Shown piece after piece: positions 33,719 through 41,625 of a stretch of DNA of 47,839 nucleotides. Positions within the stretch are counted from its first letter, which is position 1. Every line of letters begins with the position of its first letter. Under the pieces are notes generated by a model. That model was not told where the DNA came from and searched no databases. It worked only from the letters and a program-made list of their open reading frames with translations. Both the position numbers and the translations under genes were made by a program. This stretch comes from Propionibacterium sp. (GTDB lineage: Bacteria; Actinomycetota; Actinomycetes; Propionibacteriales; Propionibacteriaceae), in the NCBI GenBank assembly GCA_012517965.1, contig JAAYTZ010000084.1, positions 1 through 47,839 on the forward strand, written 5' to 3'.

Positions 33719-35785
33719 TCACTTCACCAGAGCCCGGGCCTTCTCGGCGACGGCCTCGGCCGTGACGCCGAACTCCTTGTAGAGGATGCCGGCCGCGGCG
33801 GACGCGCCGAAGTGGTCGACGCCGATCGCCTCGGTGTTGGCGCCGAGGAGATCCTTCCACCCAACGGTCACGCCGGCCTCGACGACGACCTTCGGCAGGT
33901 CGGCGGGGAGCACCTCGGCCTGGTAGGCCGCGTCCTGCGCCTTGAACCACTCGACGCAGGGCATCGACACGACCCGGGCGGCGATGCCGTCGGCGGCCAG
34001 TTGCTCGGCGGCCTTGACCGCCAGCTCCAGCTCCGAGCCGGTGCCCACCAGGACGACCTGGGGATCGGCGACGTCCTTCAGCACGTAGCCGCCCTTGGCG
34101 ACCCCCTCGGCCGGCGCGAAGCCGGAGCCCTCGGAGCGATCGTAGGTCGTCATGTTCTGGCGCGACAGGATGAGGGCCGCGGGGCGGTTCGTGGTGCGCA
34201 GGATCTGCGCCCAGGCCTGCGCGGTCTCGTTGGCGTCGCCGGGACGCACCACGTCGAGGTTCGGCATGAGCCGCAGGCTCATCACGTGCTCGATCGGCTG
34301 GTGGGTCGGGCCGTCCTCGCCGACGCCGATCGAGTCGTGCGTCCACACGAAGGTGGTCGGCACGTGCGACAGGGCGGCCAGGCGCGGGGTCGTCCGCATG
34401 TAGTCGGAGAACACCAGGAAGGTGCCGCCGTACACGCGGCTGAGGCCGTCCATCGTGATGGCGTTCAGGATGTTGCCCATGGCGTGCTCGCGGATGCCGA
34501 AGTGCAGCGTCCGGCCGCCGACGGCGCCGGTGAAGTCGTGCGAGCTGCGCTCGGCGGGCAGGAACGACTTCACGCCGGCCATCGTCGTGTTGTTCGAGCC
34601 GGCGAGGTCGGCCGAGCCGCCCCACAGCTCCGGCACCGCGGTCGCCAGGGCGGTCAGCACCTTGCCGGACGCCGCCCGCGTCGCCATCGAGCCCGGCTCG
34701 AAGACCGGCAGCGCGGCCTCGAAGCCCTCGGGCATCTTCTTGGCCAGGATGCGGTCGAGCATCGCCGCACGCTCGGGCTCGGCGGCCCGCCACGCCTGGT
34801 AGCGGGGCTCCCACTCCGCCTTCGCCGCGGCGGCGCGGTCGGCGGCGTTCTTGCGGGTGTAGGCGACGACGTCGTCGTCGATGGCGAACGGGACGTCCTC
34901 GAAGCCGAGCGCGGCCTTGAGGGCCGAGATCTCGGCGGTGCCCAGGGCCGAACCGTGGACGGAGTGGTCGCCCTGCTTGTTCGGCAGCGGCCAGCCGATG
35001 ATCGTCGTGACCTTGATGAAGTGCGGCTTGTCGGTGATCGCCTTGGCCTTCTCGATGATGGCGAAGAGCTCGGCGACCTTCTCCTCGTAGGTGGTGAAGC
35101 CGTTGGTGAAGTCGACGTGGTAGGTGTCCCAGCCGTAGGCGTCGTAGCGGGCCTGAACGTCCTCGGAGAACGCGATCTTGGTGTCGCCCTCGATCGAGAT
35201 GCGGTTGTCGTCGTAGATCAGGAAGAGGTTGCCCAGGTTCTGGGTGGCCGCGAGCGAGGACGCCTCGGACGCCACACCCTCCTGCATGCAGCCGTCGCCG
35301 GCGATCGCGTACACGTAGTGGTCGAACACCGAGGTGCCCGGCTCGGCCGACGGGTCGAACAGCTCGCGGCTGCGGCGCGCGCTCATCGCGAAGCCGACGG
35401 CGTTGGCCACGCCCGCGCCGAGCGGGCCGGTCGTGCACTCGACGCCCTTGGTCCAGCCGAACTCGGGGTGGCCCGGGGTCAGCGACCCCCAGGTGCGCAG
35501 GGCCTGGAGGTCGGCCATTTCGAGGCCGTAGCCGGCCAGGAACAGCTGCGCGTACTGGGTCATCGAGCTGTGGCCCGCCGAGAGCACGAAGCGGTCACGC
35601 CCCAGCCAGCGGTCGTCGGAGGGGTCGCCGTTCATGACCTTCTGGTAGAGCAGGTAGGCGATCGGGGCCAGGGAGATGGCCGTACCGGGGTGGCCGTTGC
35701 CGACCTTCTGGACGGCGTCCGCAGCGAGGACCCGAGCCGTGTCGACGGCCTTGGCGTCCAGATCGGTCCAGGTGAAATCGGTCAT
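33719..35785 (-). CDS. tkt: Transketolase
   Basis: 688 residues, full length. [19 protein letters not shown] at the N-terminus, the thiamine-diphosphate/Mg motif [34 protein letters not shown], the proton-relay block of [12 protein letters not shown], and the C-terminal transketolase domain. It moves two-carbon units between sugar phosphates in the pentose phosphate pathway. In many actinobacteria it is followed by transaldolase; here it is followed by a terminator and the VanW gene. GAGAGG stands before the ATG. Confidence 0.96.
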   Translation of the reverse strand: MTDFTWTDLDAKAVDTARVLAADAVQKVGNGHPGTAISLAPIAYLLYQKVMNGDPSDDRWLGRDRFVLSAGHSSMTQYAQLFLAGYGLEMADLQALRTWGSLTPGHPEFGWTKGVECTTGPLGAGVANAVGFAMSARRSRELFDPSAEPGTSVFDHYVYAIAGDGCMQEGVASEASSLAATQNLGNLFLIYDDNRISIEGDTKIAFSEDVQARYDAYGWDTYHVDFTNGFTTYEEKVAELFAIIEKAKAITDKPHFIKVTTIIGWPLPNKQGDHSVHGSALGTAEISALKAALGFEDVPFAIDDDVVAYTRKNAADRAAAAKAEWEPRYQAWRAAEPERAAMLDRILAKKMPEGFEAALPVFEPGSMATRAASGKVLTALATAVPELWGGSADLAGSNNTTMAGVKSFLPAERSSHDFTGAVGGRTLHFGIREHAMGNILNAITMDGLSRVYGGTFLVFSDYMRTTPRLAALSHVPTTFVWTHDSIGVGEDGPTHQPIEHVMSLRLMPNLDVVRPGDANETAQAWAQILRTTNRPAALILSRQNMTTYDRSEGSGFAPAEGVAKGGYVLKDVADPQVVLVGTGSELELAVKAAEQLAADGIAARVVSMPCVEWFKAQDAAYQAEVLPADLPKVVVEAGVTVGWKDLLGANTEAIGVDHFGASAAAGILYKEFGVTAEAVAEKARALVK

Positions 35786-35869
35786 GAAATGCCTCTCAAC
35801 GTTGGGAAACCGTGACTGGACCTCAGGCTAGGGCCAAGCCATCGGCGTCCGGCCCCGCTTGCCGAGGAT

Positions 35870-36212
35870 TGCCGCGGGAAGCGGAGCCGATCGCCCCCCC
35901 GCCACCGATCCGCCGATCCCCCCGCCACCGATCCGCTCCGGTTGCCGCGATCCGCTCCGGCTACAGCGGCAGCCGACCGCGCAAAGCGGAGCCGATCCGA
36001 TCCCCCGCCCCGCAGACCGCCCCCCCCCCCACCGATCCGCTCCGGCTGCCGCGATCCGCTCCGGCTACAGCGGCAGCCGACCGCGCAAAGCGGAGCCGAT
36101 CCGATCCCCCGCCCCGCAGACCGCCCCCCCCCGCCACCGATCCGCTCCGGCTGCCGCGATCCGCTCCGGCTACAGCGGCAGCCGACCACAGGAAGCGGAG
36201 CCGATCGCATCC
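35870..36212. repeat. Variable tandem repeat, three copies of 104-105 bases with C tracts
   Basis: The unit ACCGATCCGCTCCGG... starts at 35927, 36031 and 36136 (periods 104 and 105). The copies are nearly identical over about 85 bases and include AAAGCGGAGCCGATCC and the CCGCCCCGCAGACCG segment, then a run of C. The C runs are 6, 11 and 9 long in successive junctions, which is the likely cause of the period difference. A partial related piece with AGCGGAGCCGATCG precedes copy one. The end of copy three diverges (CCACAGGAAGC in place of CCGCGCAAAGC). Confidence 0.85.
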
Positions 36213-36274
36213 GCGGCGGCGTCCGGGCCCGCCGAACGAAGTGAACTGTGACCCATCCGACAGAGGTGCGCGCA

Positions 36275-36290
36275 ATACCCCGTGGGGTAT
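36275..36290. promoter_or_regulatory. CsoR/CstR-family-type operator before sqr
   Basis: The perfect palindrome ATACCCCGTGGGGTAT. G/C-rich inverted repeats with flanking TATAC are the known binding sites of CsoR-family repressors (copper-responsive CsoR and persulfide-responsive CstR). It overlaps the -10 element TATACA/TACACT at 36288-36295, a position suited to repression. Given the sulfide operon downstream, a persulfide sensor is more likely than a copper sensor; no such regulator gene is in the window. Confidence 0.72.
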
Positions 36291-36333
36291 ACACTGATGT
36301 CACCCACCACGGACCACAAGAAGGGTGTTCTCG

Positions 36334-37842
36334 ATGAGGAGATTGGTGATCCTCGGGGCCGGTACGGCCGGCACGATGGTCGCGAACAAGCTGCGGGCGA
36401 AGTACACGCCCGCGGAGTTGGACATCACGATCGTCGACCAGGACGACCAGCACCACTACCAGCCCGGCTACCTGTTCCTGCCCTTCGGGCAACTGGCCCC
36501 GGGGCAGATCGTCCGCTCGCGGCACTCGTTCATCCCGGACGGCGTCAACCTGCTGCTGTGCGGCGTCCAGCGCGTCGACGCCGAGGCCAAGCAGGTCCAC
36601 CTGCGCAACGGGGGCCTCCTCGACTACGACACGTTGATCATCGCGACGGGCGTTCAGGCCCGCCCCGAGGCGACCCCCGGGGGCGTCGGCCCCGAGTACG
36701 GCAAGAGCGTGCACAACTTCTACGACCTGGAGGCCGCCGAGCGACTCCAGGAGGCGATGCGCACCTTCCAGGGCGGACGCCTCGTCGTCCACATCACCGA
36801 CGTGCCGTTCAAGTGCCCGGTCGCGCCGCTGGAGTTCACGTTCCTGGCCGACGCGTACTTCAAGGACAAGAAGATCCGCAAGAAGGTCGACATCGTCTTC
36901 GTGACCCCGCTCGACGGCGCCTTCACCAAGCCCGTGGCCTCCCGCGAACTGGCCGACGCCCTCAAGAAGCGCAACGTCACGCTCGAGACCGACTTCGCGA
37001 TCGCCGAGATCGACAACGAGCGCAAGGAGATCGTCAGCTTCGACGACCGCCGCATCCCGTTCGACCTGCTGGTCACGGTGCCGCTCAACATGGGCCCGGA
37101 CTACATCGCGGAGTCGGGGCTGGGCGACGACCTGAACCTGGTGCCCTGCGACCAGGGCACGATGCGCGCACTGGCGCACCCCGACATCTTCGTCCTCGGC
37201 GACGGCGGCACCCTGCAGACCTCCAAGGCCGGCTCGGTGGCCCACTTCCAGGTCGACATCTTCATGGAGAACTGGCCGCAGTACCTGGCCGGGCAGCAGC
37301 TCACCCACAATTTCGACGGCCACGCGAACTGCTTCATCGAGTCCGGCGACGGCAAGGGCATGTTGCTCGACTTCAACTACGAGACCCAGCCGTACACCGG
37401 CACGTTCCCGCTGCCGGTGGTCGGCCCGATGGCCCTGCTCAAGGAGACCAGGGCGAACCACTGGGCGAAGCTCGCGTTCCGGTTCGTCTACTGGGAGTTC
37501 CTGATCAAGGGCCGGCCGCTGCCGTTCACCGCCGACATGTACCTGATGGGCAAGAACATCGAGGGCCCGGCGTCCGGCACCGCGACCGCCGACCTGTTCA
37601 AGGGGCTCTTCTCCAAGGCCGCGAAGTCGCCCAGCAAGGTCGCCGGCACCGCGGCCAAGGCGCGCGCCAAGGCCGGCCGCGGGGCGCGTCCGTACACCGC
37701 CAAGCCCACCGAGCCGAAGGCTGCCGCCCGCGCCGCCGCCGGCCCGTCCGAGCCCGTCCCTGTCTACGTCGCCCAGAAGGGCGTCGACTCCACGGCCGAC
37801 CCGGCGACCGTGCTGCCGGATCCCATCATTCCCAAGTTCTGA
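36334..37842 (+). CDS. sqr: Sulfide:quinone oxidoreductase-like FAD protein
   Basis: 502 residues from the ATG at 36334 (AGAAGGG upstream). FAD-binding GAGTAGTMVANKLR, then ITIVDQDDQHHYQPGYLFLP with the acidic residue, the IIATGVQARPE region, and FVLGDGG near residue 290. The flavoprotein disulfide reductase fold with FKCPVAPLEFTFLADAYF carries a cysteine at the position expected for sulfide oxidation. The extra C-terminal 80 residues after about residue 415 are Lys/Ala/Pro-rich and end in PDPIIPKF. Predicted: oxidises sulfide at the membrane, passing electrons to menaquinone and releasing sulfane sulfur to a thiol acceptor. The C-terminal peptide is unusual (see findings). A generic FAD oxidoreductase is the alternative. 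Confidence 0.83.
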   Translation: MRRLVILGAGTAGTMVANKLRAKYTPAELDITIVDQDDQHHYQPGYLFLPFGQLAPGQIVRSRHSFIPDGVNLLLCGVQRVDAEAKQVHLRNGGLLDYDTLIIATGVQARPEATPGGVGPEYGKSVHNFYDLEAAERLQEAMRTFQGGRLVVHITDVPFKCPVAPLEFTFLADAYFKDKKIRKKVDIVFVTPLDGAFTKPVASRELADALKKRNVTLETDFAIAEIDNERKEIVSFDDRRIPFDLLVTVPLNMGPDYIAESGLGDDLNLVPCDQGTMRALAHPDIFVLGDGGTLQTSKAGSVAHFQVDIFMENWPQYLAGQQLTHNFDGHANCFIESGDGKGMLLDFNYETQPYTGTFPLPVVGPMALLKETRANHWAKLAFRFVYWEFLIKGRPLPFTADMYLMGKNIEGPASGTATADLFKGLFSKAAKSPSKVAGTAAKARAKAGRGARPYTAKPTEPKAAARAAAGPSEPVPVYVAQKGVDSTADPATVLPDPIIPKF

Positions 37843-37856
37843 CCAGGAGAAACACC

Positions 37857-38174
37857 ATGCCTACCACCAGGATCGGCGGACGCCCCATCGACGTGAACGA
37901 CGAGGGCTTCCTCACCGTCTACGAGCAGTGGGACGAGGATCTCGCCCCCATCCTCGCCGGCTACGCCGGCATCGACGAGCTCACCGAGGACCACTGGAAG
38001 GTGATCCGCTTCCTGCGCGCCGACTACCCGGCCCGCAAGGAGACGGCGACCCTGCGCCGGGTGTCCACTGTCGGCGGCTTCGACATGAAGGAGCTGTTCC
38101 GCCTGTTCCCCGGCAAGCCCGCGAAGAAGATGTCCTACATCGCCGGCCTGCCGAAGCCCAAGGGCTGCGTCTAA
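37857..38174 (+). CDS. DsrC/TusE-like sulfur carrier protein with one C-terminal cysteine
   Basis: 105 residues. DsrC/TusE family features: DEGFLTVYEQWDEDLAPILA, LTEDHWKVIRFLRADY, and a C-terminal arm ending GLPKPKGCV. The penultimate Cys104 is the conserved persulfide-carrying CysA. The second DsrC cysteine, 11 residues earlier, is Ser93 here (KMSYIAGLP), so the DsrC-type internal trisulfide cannot form. This places it closer to TusE-type or sulfur-relay DsrC homologues than to sulfite-reductase partner DsrC. It starts 14 bases after the sqr stop with AGGAG. Confidence 0.88.
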   Translation: MPTTRIGGRPIDVNDEGFLTVYEQWDEDLAPILAGYAGIDELTEDHWKVIRFLRADYPARKETATLRRVSTVGGFDMKELFRLFPGKPAKKMSYIAGLPKPKGCV

Positions 38175-38189
38175 CAAGGAGCCACTGAC

Positions 38190-38798
38190 ATGACCGACAT
38201 CCTCGACAACCCGATCATCCCCGACTTCGGCGACAAGCCCGCCCCCAAGGCGGACGCCGCCGCGCCCGTCCCCGGCCCCGCGGCCGCTCCGGCCCCGGCC
38301 CCCGTCGCGGCCGCCGGGCCCCGCAAGATCGTGTTCATCGCCTCCAAGGGCAACCTCGACATGGCCTACCCGGCCCTGATCATGGCGAACGCCGCCCTCG
38401 GCGAAGGGGTGGAGACCCACATCTTCTTCACCTTCTGGGGCTTCGACCTCATCACCGAGCGCACCATGGACGACCTCAAGTTCACGATGCTGGGCAACAC
38501 CGCGATGCACCTGCCGATGGCACCGAAGGTGCCGATCCCGCAGCTGCTCGGCGCCCTGCCCGGGGTCACCTTCGCGACGACCAAGTTCATGCGCAAGCAG
38601 CTCGACGACCTCGAGATCCCCAGCGTCCGCGAAATGCTCGACATCATCGTGGCGTCCGGGGGGCACCTGTGGGGCTGCAAGCTGAGCTTCGACATGAACG
38701 GCCTGGCCGAGGACGACCTGTACGACGGCGTCGAGGGCGTCATCTCGGCGTCCGACTTCATCGAACTGTCCGAGGGCGCCCAGGTCATCTTCGTCTGA
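38190..38798 (+). CDS. DsrE/DrsH-like sulfur transferase protein
   Basis: 202 residues. After a 43-residue Pro/Ala-rich linker the DsrE fold begins (KIVFIASKGNLDMAYPALIMANAAL, THIFFTFWGFDLITE). The single cysteine, Cys163 in HLWGCKLSFDMNG, matches the conserved catalytic cysteine of DsrE2-type proteins. DsrE2 members pass sulfane sulfur in several microbes, sometimes with TusA and rhodanese. Residues 8-13 are PIIPDF, like the C-terminus of the oxidoreductase two genes upstream. AAGGAG is in front of the ATG. A long palindrome follows, between this gene and pulA. Confidence 0.88.
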   Translation: MTDILDNPIIPDFGDKPAPKADAAAPVPGPAAAPAPAPVAAAGPRKIVFIASKGNLDMAYPALIMANAALGEGVETHIFFTFWGFDLITERTMDDLKFTMLGNTAMHLPMAPKVPIPQLLGALPGVTFATTKFMRKQLDDLEIPSVREMLDIIVASGGHLWGCKLSFDMNGLAEDDLYDGVEGVISASDFIELSEGAQVIFV

Positions 38799-38810
38799 CC
38801 GCCCCGCCGC

Positions 38811-38912
38811 GCCGACACTCAGTACCGTGCACCGAACGTCGTGAGACTCACGTAGTTCGAGAAACGGTGCTGAGTGTCGGCCGTCAGCCCGAGCACGGTG
38901 CTGAGTGTCGGC
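38811..38912. repeat. 71-base palindromic element with an extra partial copy
   Basis: A symmetric hairpin (38811-38881) with 34-base arms and a three-base centre (GAC). The outer 18 bases GCCGACACTCAGTACCGT pair with ACGGTGCTGAGTGTCGGC (one mismatch). Inner 12-base arms pair at 10 positions. An exact third copy of the 18-mer is at 38895-38912. It lies between convergent genes and may terminate both, but the size and extra copy look more like a repetitive extragenic palindrome. Confidence 0.8.
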
Positions 38913-38934
38913 GCCCCAGGGGCCCACCAATCGC

Positions 38935-41613
38935 TCAGCGCGGCTCGACGAAGACCGCGACGGTGCGCCCCGGCACCATGAACACACCGTCGTCGGCCCG
39001 GGAGGTGCGCACGACCGGGTCGACGCCGGCGGCCTGCACCGGATGCAGCGTCCACGCCCCCGCGGCCAGGGCCGGGGCCTGCTGCCGCACCGGCCAGGCG
39101 GTGCCGTTGAACACGACCACGATGCGGCGCCAGCGTTCCTCGACCGGGACGCCGACCGTGTCGTCGAGGAGCATCACGATCACCCCGGGCACCTGGGTCC
39201 AGGAGCCCGACACCGGGAACGACACCTTCGCCTTCACCTGGGCGGCGTCCCCGAGCCGGAACAGCCGGCTGGATGCCCGCAGGCGCAGCAGGTCGCAGGC
39301 CATGCCGTGGGCCCGTCGCATGTCCTCCGGGGTCGGCTTGAGCTCCCGCAGCGCCAGCAGTGGCCGCATGTAGGGCCACTTGTCCTTGTTGTCAGCGGCG
39401 GGCGGCAGGCCCGCCCCGAACCCGTTGTCCCGCAGTGAGAAGTCCAGGTAGTTGAACCAATCGCCCGAGTCGTAGCTGTTGCGGTCCAGCGACTTGCTGC
39501 GCAGGAAGTCGGTGCCGGCGTGCCACAGGACCGCGCTCTGCCCCAGGGTGGGAATGGCCAGGCAGAAGGTGTTCGCCCTGATGCGGTCGGCCATCGGGGT
39601 GTCGACGGGCAACTTGAGGGTGAGGGCGTCGAACAGCGTCTCGTTGTCGTGGGCGTCCACGTAGTTGAGCGCCTCGTCCGGGGCGTCCGCGTAGCCGGCG
39701 GGGCCGCCGTTGTAGTCGACTTGGTCGCCGCGCAACAGGACGCCGTACCGCTGCGACACGAACGCGAGGTCGCGCAGGACGCCGGCCAGGCTCAGTTGGA
39801 TCAGGTCGGCGAAGTGCAGCAGCCGGTCGCGTTGCTCCCACTGGTTGCCGTTCGCGGCGGACGCGTTCGGTGCGGTCGCCAGCCCCGTCCCGAACCCCTG
39901 GAGGCGCGGATCCCGATCGAACGGCGAGCCGCCGCGGACGGCGTCCCGGAGTCGGTCGTTGAACGTGGCGATGTGGGTGCCACCCAGCTGCCCCTGCGAC
40001 GCCTGGACGAACAGCGCGTTGCCGGCGACCTCGCCGAACGACCAGCCCTCCCCGTACAGCGTCACCTGGCGCCCGTCCACCCCGTCGGCCTCGGGGGTGA
40101 GCGCGTCCAGCGCGGCCCGCACCTTCAGCATGTTCGCCCGGGAGTGGTGCCCCATCAGGTCGAACCGGAACCCGTCGACCTTGTACTTCCTGGCCCAGAG
40201 CACGCACGCGTCGACCATGAGCTTCTCGGCCATTCGATGCTCGGTGGCGACGTTCGGACAGCAGGTGGAGGTGTAGACGCGGCCGTTGTCGTCGCGGCGG
40301 TGGTAGTAGCCGGGGACGAGGCGTCCGAGGACGGAGTGCGCGTCCTGCCCGGCGGAGGTCGTGTGGCTGAACACCTGGTCGAGGACGACCCGCAGGCCCA
40401 GCTTGTGCAGGGCGCCGATCATCGTCCGGACCTCGACGGTGCGCCCGGCGCCGACGACGCCTTCCTCCGTCGCGAAGCTGCCCTCGGGCACCAGGTAGTG
40501 CCACGGGTCGTAGCCCCAGTTGTAGGAGCGGCGCAGGTGGGCGTCCGCGACGTATCGCTGCTGCTCCTCGGAGTCGGGCGGCAGCGCACGCAGGCGCTGG
40601 AGGTCCAGCGGCAGCTGCCGGGAGTGGCGCTCCTCCATCGAGGTGAAATCGAAGATCGGCAGCAACTGCACGGTGTTCAGCCCGGCCTCGGCGAGCGCCT
40701 TGAGGTGCCGGGAGCCGTGGCCGTCGTGGGCGAACGCCAGGTAGGTGCCGCGGACGGCGTCGGGCAGGCTCTGGTCGGCGGACGAGAAGTCGCGGACGTG
40801 CAGCTCGTAGATCACCTGGTCGACCGGGGTGTCGAGCCGGGGCTGGGGGGAGTCCGTCCAGACCGCCGGCGCGAGGGCCGGGTCGTCGAGGTCGGCGACG
40901 ACGGAGTAGACCGAGTTCTCGGTGAGCGCCACGGAGTAGGGGTCGGTGACCCGGTTGGTGACGACGCGCTGGTAGTCGGTGGCGAACACCTGGGCCGAGT
41001 AGAGGTAGCGGCGGCCGAACCAGGACGCGTCGCCGGTGACGGCCCAGCAGCCGTCGGGTTCGCGGGTCATGGGCAGCGGGGCGACGTCGGCGTCGAAGGT
41101 GTCCTCGGGCCCCCACAGGAGCAGGTCCACGGTCAGTGCGGTGGGCGCCCACACCCGCAGGGTCGGGACGCCGTCGGTCACGCTCACGCCCAGGCGGGCG
41201 TCCGCCGCGGCCGCGTACAGGTCGTCGAGGACGCCGGCGAGCTGCAGCGCCCCGGCGTTGACCAGCCGCCCGGAGCGTTGCTGAGCGGCGAGCACCACCT
41301 GGCCGCGCAGGATCTCGGGCAGGTCGAGCCCCGCAGGCACGCGCAGGACGACCGCCCGCTCGGGGTGGGGCAGGCAGGGCGCCAGCTCGCGCGGGAGCGG
41401 GTCGGTGTGGACGCGGAGCATGGCGGTGCCCCAGTCGTAGGGCTCGGGGGCCCACACGTCGATGCCCCCCGTCCGCGACCAGTGCAGGGTCCAGTCGAGC
41501 GTGGCGGGATCCAGACCGGGCGGAAGGGCGGCCAGCGGCCAGGCGATGAACCGGCGGTCGAGCCAGCGTCCTTGGGCGCGGGAAAGGTCGGGCGGAGCTG
41601 ACGAGTTCAGCAT
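38935..41613 (-). CDS. pulA: Pullulanase-type alpha-1,6-glucosidase (GH13)
   Basis: 892 residues. An N-terminal carbohydrate-binding/N-domain region (TLHWSRTGGIDVWAPEPYDWG...), a CBM48-like domain (LRVWAPTALTVDLLLW), then the GH13 barrel: YNWGYDPWHYLVPEGSF (the pullulanase YNWGYDP motif), FDLMGHH (nucleophile Asp in VDGFRFDLMGHH), EGWSF (acid/base Glu) and YVDAHDNET (transition-state Asp). It hydrolyses alpha-1,6 branches in glycogen, amylopectin or pullulan. No signal peptide is present, so it probably acts in the cytoplasm on glycogen made by glgC/glgA. The ATG follows a TAGGCT box by six bases. Confidence 0.92.
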   Translation of the reverse strand: MLNSSAPPDLSRAQGRWLDRRFIAWPLAALPPGLDPATLDWTLHWSRTGGIDVWAPEPYDWGTAMLRVHTDPLPRELAPCLPHPERAVVLRVPAGLDLPEILRGQVVLAAQQRSGRLVNAGALQLAGVLDDLYAAAADARLGVSVTDGVPTLRVWAPTALTVDLLLWGPEDTFDADVAPLPMTREPDGCWAVTGDASWFGRRYLYSAQVFATDYQRVVTNRVTDPYSVALTENSVYSVVADLDDPALAPAVWTDSPQPRLDTPVDQVIYELHVRDFSSADQSLPDAVRGTYLAFAHDGHGSRHLKALAEAGLNTVQLLPIFDFTSMEERHSRQLPLDLQRLRALPPDSEEQQRYVADAHLRRSYNWGYDPWHYLVPEGSFATEEGVVGAGRTVEVRTMIGALHKLGLRVVLDQVFSHTTSAGQDAHSVLGRLVPGYYHRRDDNGRVYTSTCCPNVATEHRMAEKLMVDACVLWARKYKVDGFRFDLMGHHSRANMLKVRAALDALTPEADGVDGRQVTLYGEGWSFGEVAGNALFVQASQGQLGGTHIATFNDRLRDAVRGGSPFDRDPRLQGFGTGLATAPNASAANGNQWEQRDRLLHFADLIQLSLAGVLRDLAFVSQRYGVLLRGDQVDYNGGPAGYADAPDEALNYVDAHDNETLFDALTLKLPVDTPMADRIRANTFCLAIPTLGQSAVLWHAGTDFLRSKSLDRNSYDSGDWFNYLDFSLRDNGFGAGLPPAADNKDKWPYMRPLLALRELKPTPEDMRRAHGMACDLLRLRASSRLFRLGDAAQVKAKVSFPVSGSWTQVPGVIVMLLDDTVGVPVEERWRRIVVVFNGTAWPVRQQAPALAAGAWTLHPVQAAGVDPVVRTSRADDGVFMVPGRTVAVFVEPR

Positions 41614-41619
41614 GGTGTG

Positions 41620-41625
41620 AGCCTA
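41620..41625 (-). promoter_or_regulatory. -10 box of leaderless pulA, sharing the upstream stop codon
   Basis: TAGGCT on the minus strand, six bases before the pulA ATG. Its first three bases (41625-41623) are the TAG stop codon of the ABC transporter gene. Confidence 0.5.

Larger units (their letters stand above)
35786..36333. other. Intergenic region between tkt and sqr
   Basis: 548 bases between divergent genes. It holds a three-copy 104-105-base tandem repeat with C runs (35927-36212), a partial upstream copy from about 35860, and then the promoter and operator of the sulfide operon (36275-36295). Open frames of any length here come from the repeat and do not look like genes. Confidence 0.7.

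Noticed and set aside
35870-36212. Possible CRISPR array in the tkt-sqr gap
   Set aside because: The period is 104-105 bases with nearly identical whole units; there are no short repeats with unique spacers and no cas genes.
36282-38174. A single fused plus-strand frame covering sqr and the DsrC-like gene, suggesting a frameshifted fusion
   Set aside because: The frame reads the DsrC-like gene correctly but crosses sqr out of frame. sqr has its own intact frame with a stop at 37842, a ribosome site and normal spacing to the next start.
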